Source of the DNA: Candidatus Poseidoniales archaeon
GTDB taxonomy: Archaea > Thermoplasmatota > Poseidoniia > Poseidoniales > Poseidoniaceae
Length of the DNA stretch: 10,436 nt
Assembly: GCA_009887135.1 (NCBI GenBank)
Contig: QXYA01000100.1
Location: forward strand, 1-10,436
Direction: 5' to 3'
Made by a program: the position numbers and the translations under genes. Position 1 is the first letter of the stretch. Every line of letters starts with the position of its first letter. This document shows positions 7,343 through 10,436 of the stretch, one piece after another. The notes below the pieces were generated by a model. The model was given only the letters and a program-made list of their open reading frames with translations, did no database searches and was not told the origin of the DNA.

Positions 7343-8959
7343 TTCGTCAATAGGATCTCTTGAGATCATTCTTTTCAATCGGGATAATGCACCGCGATTA
7401 GTCTGGTCTTTCGATTCAGATCTCCACGTATGTGGGTGAAGAAGAATAACTGCTGTAAGTAATTCCAGCCTACCAAACCACATGAGTATAGAAGTCCATA
7501 TCAATGCTCCAGAATTTAATCCTGCCCACGTTTCAGTTGGTCCATAGTTTCCAAGAGTTGGTCCAGTGTTGCCCAAACTTGAGGCTACTAGTGCTAGAAT
7601 AGATTCAAAATCTTCTCCAGGTATTGTCAATGAAAGTATGATCGATGATATTGCAAATAATCCAATCCAAACAAATAGCATCCCAACAATTAGTCCGAGT
7701 TGTTGGTCTCCAACAACTTGATTGTTTAGGCGTACAGTTTGTACTTTTCTCGGTTGAGCAATTCGAATGAGCTCTCTCATCGCCACCTTGAAAGCGAGAT
7801 TAATTCGCATCAGTTTCAATCCACCACTTGTACTGCCAGCACATGCACCGACGATCATGAGAACGAAGAGAAGAAGATGAGTGAATACTGGCCACTGCAT
7901 ATAATCAGTAGATGTGTATCCTGTTGACGTTCCAATGGAAACCACTTGGAATAAACTGTCAATAAATGAATCAGTCGTTGTATAATCTCTGGTCAGTAAG
8001 AGAGCGATTGTTATGAAGAGAAATGTCGTAAAAATATACACAAGATAATTTTTGAACTCTTCATCCTGTGAGGCTTTTTTGAATTGTCCTTCCCTGATGA
8101 ACCACAACAATGTAAAGTTGATTCCACCGATAAACATGAAGAGAATAATGATTAATTCTACAATATACGAATCAAAATGTCCCACACTGCCGTCATACGT
8201 TGAGAACCCACCCGTAGGCATAGTGGTTAATGCATGATTTAAAGAATCAAACCAATTAAGATCCCCTATGAAAATTAATAACCCGAATTCAAGTATTGTA
8301 AGCACGAGATACAGAGTCCATAATGCAAGTGCAGTCTCTTGTAATTTAGGTTTCAATCGAGAGAGTGATGGACCCGTTAATTCTGCTCTAGCAAGGGCCA
8401 TTCCTCCGCCAATAACGCGAGATAGAATCATCATTCCGAGCATAATGATTCCCATTCCACCAAACCATTGTGTAAGTGACCTCCAAAGAAGAAGTCCTCT
8501 TGGTTGAGAATTGATACAATCCATACCTGGATTACAGCCTGGGCTCATCGATGTCGAAATAACTGTTGCACCTGTCGTGGTAAATCCAGACATTGATTCA
8601 AACCATGAATTTACTGCACCTCGAAGGATGTCGGCTAGGTCAGACCCATCGGTAAATGGACCATGGAACACGCCTCCTAGCCAATAAGGGAGTGCTCCAA
8701 CAAGTACTGCAAGAGGCCAAACTAAGGCCACGGCTGCAAAAGCTTCTCTATCTCTTAATCGGGTGGGAGTATTTCTTCGAGTACCAAATCGTAGCATGAG
8801 GTATCCGATGAATAACGATAATGCAGCAGGTGCTGAAAATGCCAGAATTGCTAAATCCCAATCATCCAGGAATCCAGTTAAGATTCCACATACGACGAGT
8901 GGAATCGTCAAGGCAACCAATGTCCAACCAAGGATCAAGGCAAGTACGTCAAAACGCAT
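7334..8959 (-). CDS. trkH: TrkH potassium uptake protein, membrane pore subunit
   Basis: Integral membrane K+ transporter of the TrkH/KtrB family, built from four pore-loop repeats. The 541-residue protein has many hydrophobic helices from residue 5 on. The four filter loops are visible: GFTTTGATV (125-133), MPTGGFST (247-254), GTSTGYTS (343-350) and GNTGPT (463-468), each with its filter glycine. GACAGSTSGGLKLMR (371-385) is the intramembrane gating loop after the third repeat. The segment after the first filter (about 136-152) is longer than usual and has two cysteines (C142, C148), probably on the outer face. The C-terminus is basic and then acidic. The ATG at 8959 follows trkA by two bases; AAGGTG, which overlaps the trkA stop, serves as ribosome-binding site, so translation of the two is probably coupled. 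The 3' end overlaps rfcL head-on. Confidence 0.96.
   Translation of the reverse strand: MRFDVLALILGWTLVALTIPLVVCGILTGFLDDWDLAILAFSAPAALSLFIGYLMLRFGTRRNTPTRLRDREAFAAVALVWPLAVLVGALPYWLGGVFHGPFTDGSDLADILRGAVNSWFESMSGFTTTGATVISTSMSPGCNPGMDCINSQPRGLLLWRSLTQWFGGMGIIMLGMMILSRVIGGGMALARAELTGPSLSRLKPKLQETALALWTLYLVLTILEFGLLIFIGDLNWFDSLNHALTTMPTGGFSTYDGSVGHFDSYIVELIIILFMFIGGINFTLLWFIREGQFKKASQDEEFKNYLVYIFTTFLFITIALLLTRDYTTTDSFIDSLFQVVSIGTSTGYTSTDYMQWPVFTHLLLFVLMIVGACAGSTSGGLKLMRINLAFKVAMRELIRIAQPRKVQTVRLNNQVVGDQQLGLIVGMLFVWIGLFAISSIILSLTIPGEDFESILALVASSLGNTGPTLGNYGPTETWAGLNSGALIWTSILMWFGRLELLTAVILLHPHTWRSESKDQTNRGALSRLKRMISRDPIDESK
7354..7376 (+). terminator. Possible terminator for rfcL inside the trkH 3' end
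   Basis: GATCTCTTGAGATC is a perfect-arm inverted repeat (7354-7367) 11 bases after the rfcL stop, followed by ATTCTTTTC. Archaeal termination mostly depends on T-runs, and this one is short and interrupted. The call is tentative and the sequence also codes for TrkH. Confidence 0.22.
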
Positions 8960-8961
8960 GA

Positions 8962-10383
8962 TTACACCTTAAATTTCTTCTCAAGATCAGCGACTTTATC
9001 CGGTCTACAAAACAAGATAAGTCGGTCTCCCTCAACAATAGATTTCTCTCTAGATGGGCGTAAAGTTTCCCATCCTCCTGTCGTATTTCTACGTTGAATG
9101 AAGGCAATTCGTGCCCAATCCGGTATTCCCGCATCCCCTACTCGCTTACCAACAAATTTAGTGGCGCTCGATACTGGAAGACTAATTCCAACAATATCTG
9201 GAATGTTTGAAAGAATGGCATATGCACCTGATGCTCTTGTGTGGATATGTGCCAATATGTTGTCCACTGCTACCCGTTTGATGTCAACAGCGAAGGTAAT
9301 ACCCATCCGCTGAGTGACCTTGACTAAATCCGAATCTTTGAGAATCAATCCCGTTCGAGTTACGCCCATATCATTCGCCAATAAAGCTGCTGCGATGGAG
9401 ATGTGATCATCATCCAATGCTGCGATTGCAATATGATGCTCGTTTATCCCTATTTCAGTAAGGATGTTACGATCAAGGAAATCACCGTGTATAACTTCGA
9501 GATTTCCATGAGATCCAATATCTGATCCTGATAGATTATTTGCGATGTTTAAATCACGTTCGATTACAGTAACAAACGCTCCAGCTCGCAACCAATCCTC
9601 TGCAATTCGCTTTCCGATTTCAGTTGCTCCAATGATTGCAACCTTCGGTTTTGTTGGGAAATCAATGGATTCATGCCCAAAGGATGTAAGAATGCGACTA
9701 AATGATGCAAGTCCTGTTGTAGCTACTGCGATTATATCCTTCGGCATTAATGAAAAGTCCTTTGTAGGGACTGTACTCATCTCTCCATCTCTTTTCACAC
9801 CTACGATGAGTGGCAATCCACCCTCTACACCTAAACTTGCTTCTGCTAAGGTTTGATAGATAACATTTGAAGCATGTTGCGTAACATTCAATTCGATAAT
9901 GTAGGCTTCATGCCCAAATGGTATCACTTCTTCAATCGCAGAAGAACGTAATCCAGTTGCTAAGCGTCGTATTGCTCCATCAACTGGATCGATTGCATAA
10001 TCAACAGAAGCCCAACGCTTTAGATGACCTTCTGAATGTTCAGCAACATAGTGTGGATTTCTAAATCGACCAATCGATAGAAGAGTCTTTTGAATTGAAG
10101 AACCGTTCTGTCTTTTATGCTCATCCTCAGCAAGGGCACATGCAATGAGATTACGATCATCTGAATCAGTAACAGCAACAAACACTGTCGCATCACCGAT
10201 ACCAGCCTCCATGAGGGATTCACGGGAAGTGATGTCTCCATGAATAACCAAGGCGTCGAGGGACTGAGCATTTTTGACTGCTCGGGAATCGTTGTCGATA
10301 AGAACAACATCCATTGTTTCTGCACGCATAGCACGAGCCAATTCAGCCCCTACTCTTCCAGCACCACCAATAATTACTCGCAT
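8962..10383 (-). CDS. trkA: TrkA potassium uptake regulatory subunit, two RCK domains
   Basis: Cytosolic, membrane-associated regulator that binds nicotinamide or adenine nucleotides and gates the TrkH pore. The 473 residues form a tandem of RCK_N plus RCK_C domains. The first Rossmann fold has GAGRVG (7-12) and an acidic residue after strand 2 (D30 in VVLIDND), then HGD (48-50) and VAVTDSDD (69-76). Its RCK_C domain covers about 150-225. The second fold has the weaker GATEIG (252-257), E275 in VIERD and HGD (299-301), then a second RCK_C (about 385-470) ending in a beta strand and a lysine-rich tail. About 470 residues is typical of full-length TrkA, unlike the half-size KtrA. The ATG at 10383 is preceded by a perfect GAGGTGAT with a six-base spacer. 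It is upstream of trkH in one operon. Confidence 0.96.
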   Translation of the reverse strand: MRVIIGGAGRVGAELARAMRAETMDVVLIDNDSRAVKNAQSLDALVIHGDITSRESLMEAGIGDATVFVAVTDSDDRNLIACALAEDEHKRQNGSSIQKTLLSIGRFRNPHYVAEHSEGHLKRWASVDYAIDPVDGAIRRLATGLRSSAIEEVIPFGHEAYIIELNVTQHASNVIYQTLAEASLGVEGGLPLIVGVKRDGEMSTVPTKDFSLMPKDIIAVATTGLASFSRILTSFGHESIDFPTKPKVAIIGATEIGKRIAEDWLRAGAFVTVIERDLNIANNLSGSDIGSHGNLEVIHGDFLDRNILTEIGINEHHIAIAALDDDHISIAAALLANDMGVTRTGLILKDSDLVKVTQRMGITFAVDIKRVAVDNILAHIHTRASGAYAILSNIPDIVGISLPVSSATKFVGKRVGDAGIPDWARIAFIQRRNTTGGWETLRPSREKSIVEGDRLILFCRPDKVADLEKKFKV

Positions 10384-10389
10384 ATGATC

Positions 10390-10397
10390 ATCACCTC
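10390..10397 (-). promoter_or_regulatory. Strong ribosome-binding site of trkA
   Basis: GAGGTGAT is an eight-base perfect complement to the archaeal 16S rRNA 3' end, six bases before the ATG at 10383. It fixes the trkA start and overlaps the TGA of a frame arriving from the right edge. Confidence 0.8.
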
Positions 10398-10436
10398 ACT
10401 GATAGACAGGGAACTTTCCACCGCCATAATTGATTG
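10396..10436 (-). CDS. Possible C-terminal tail of an upstream gene (partial)
   Basis: Reading in from the right edge on the minus strand, one frame gives INYGGGKFPVYQ and then TGA (10396-10398). The stop lies inside the trkA ribosome-binding site, the arrangement expected for a tightly packed upstream gene of the same operon. Twelve codons are too few to name a family or to exclude a chance frame. The AT-rich AATTATG near 10425-10431 could instead be part of a trkA promoter. Confidence 0.3.
   Translation of the reverse strand, partial: INYGGGKFPVYQ

Noticed and set aside
9545..9856. A 103-codon plus-strand frame opposite trkA.
   Set aside because: It is antisense to conserved RCK-domain sequence, with no ribosome-binding site or recognisable motif.

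Overview
The window looks like a piece of an archaeal, most probably euryarchaeal, chromosome. It carries an archaeal/eukaryotic-type glycyl-tRNA synthetase, a replication factor C large subunit with a C-terminal PCNA-binding peptide, an Lhr/Ski2-like helicase, and a TrkA-TrkH potassium transporter pair. Strong GGTGA / GAGGTGAT ribosome-binding sites match the archaeal 16S 3' end, and the base composition is moderately AT-rich. A marine planktonic lineage such as Poseidoniia (Marine Group II) or a relative is my best guess. That is inference from general gene style, not from a marker gene.

Layout. Bases 2-3625 (minus) hold most of a very long Lhr-type DExH helicase whose 3' end lies beyond the left edge. 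Bases 3626-4098 have no intact gene. On the minus strand they contain a clearly recognisable but broken two-cluster [4Fe-4S] ferredoxin reading frame (about 3779-4003) with three internal TGA codons, plus the leaders of the two divergent neighbours. Bases 4099-5772 (plus) encode glycyl-tRNA synthetase. After a 43-base gap, 5816-7342 (plus) encode the clamp-loader large subunit. Bases 7334-8959 (minus) encode TrkH, whose 3' end overlaps the 3' end of the clamp-loader gene by 9 bases. Bases 8962-10383 (minus) encode TrkA, two bases upstream of TrkH. A 12-codon tail of another minus-strand frame runs off the right edge and overlaps the TrkA ribosome-binding site.

How the genes relate. glyS and rfcL share a strand and are probably co-transcribed, although their functions (translation and replication) are unrelated. 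trkA-trkH form a translationally coupled operon for a nucleotide-gated K+ uptake system: TrkH is the membrane pore and TrkA the cytosolic RCK gating subunit. The helicase stands alone and diverges from glyS across the ferredoxin relic. Apart from the relic this is an ordinary housekeeping region. I saw no mobile element, CRISPR array, tRNA or rRNA. The most unusual element is the ferredoxin relic: all of its premature stops are TGA, and two of them lie in near-identical palindromic sequences.
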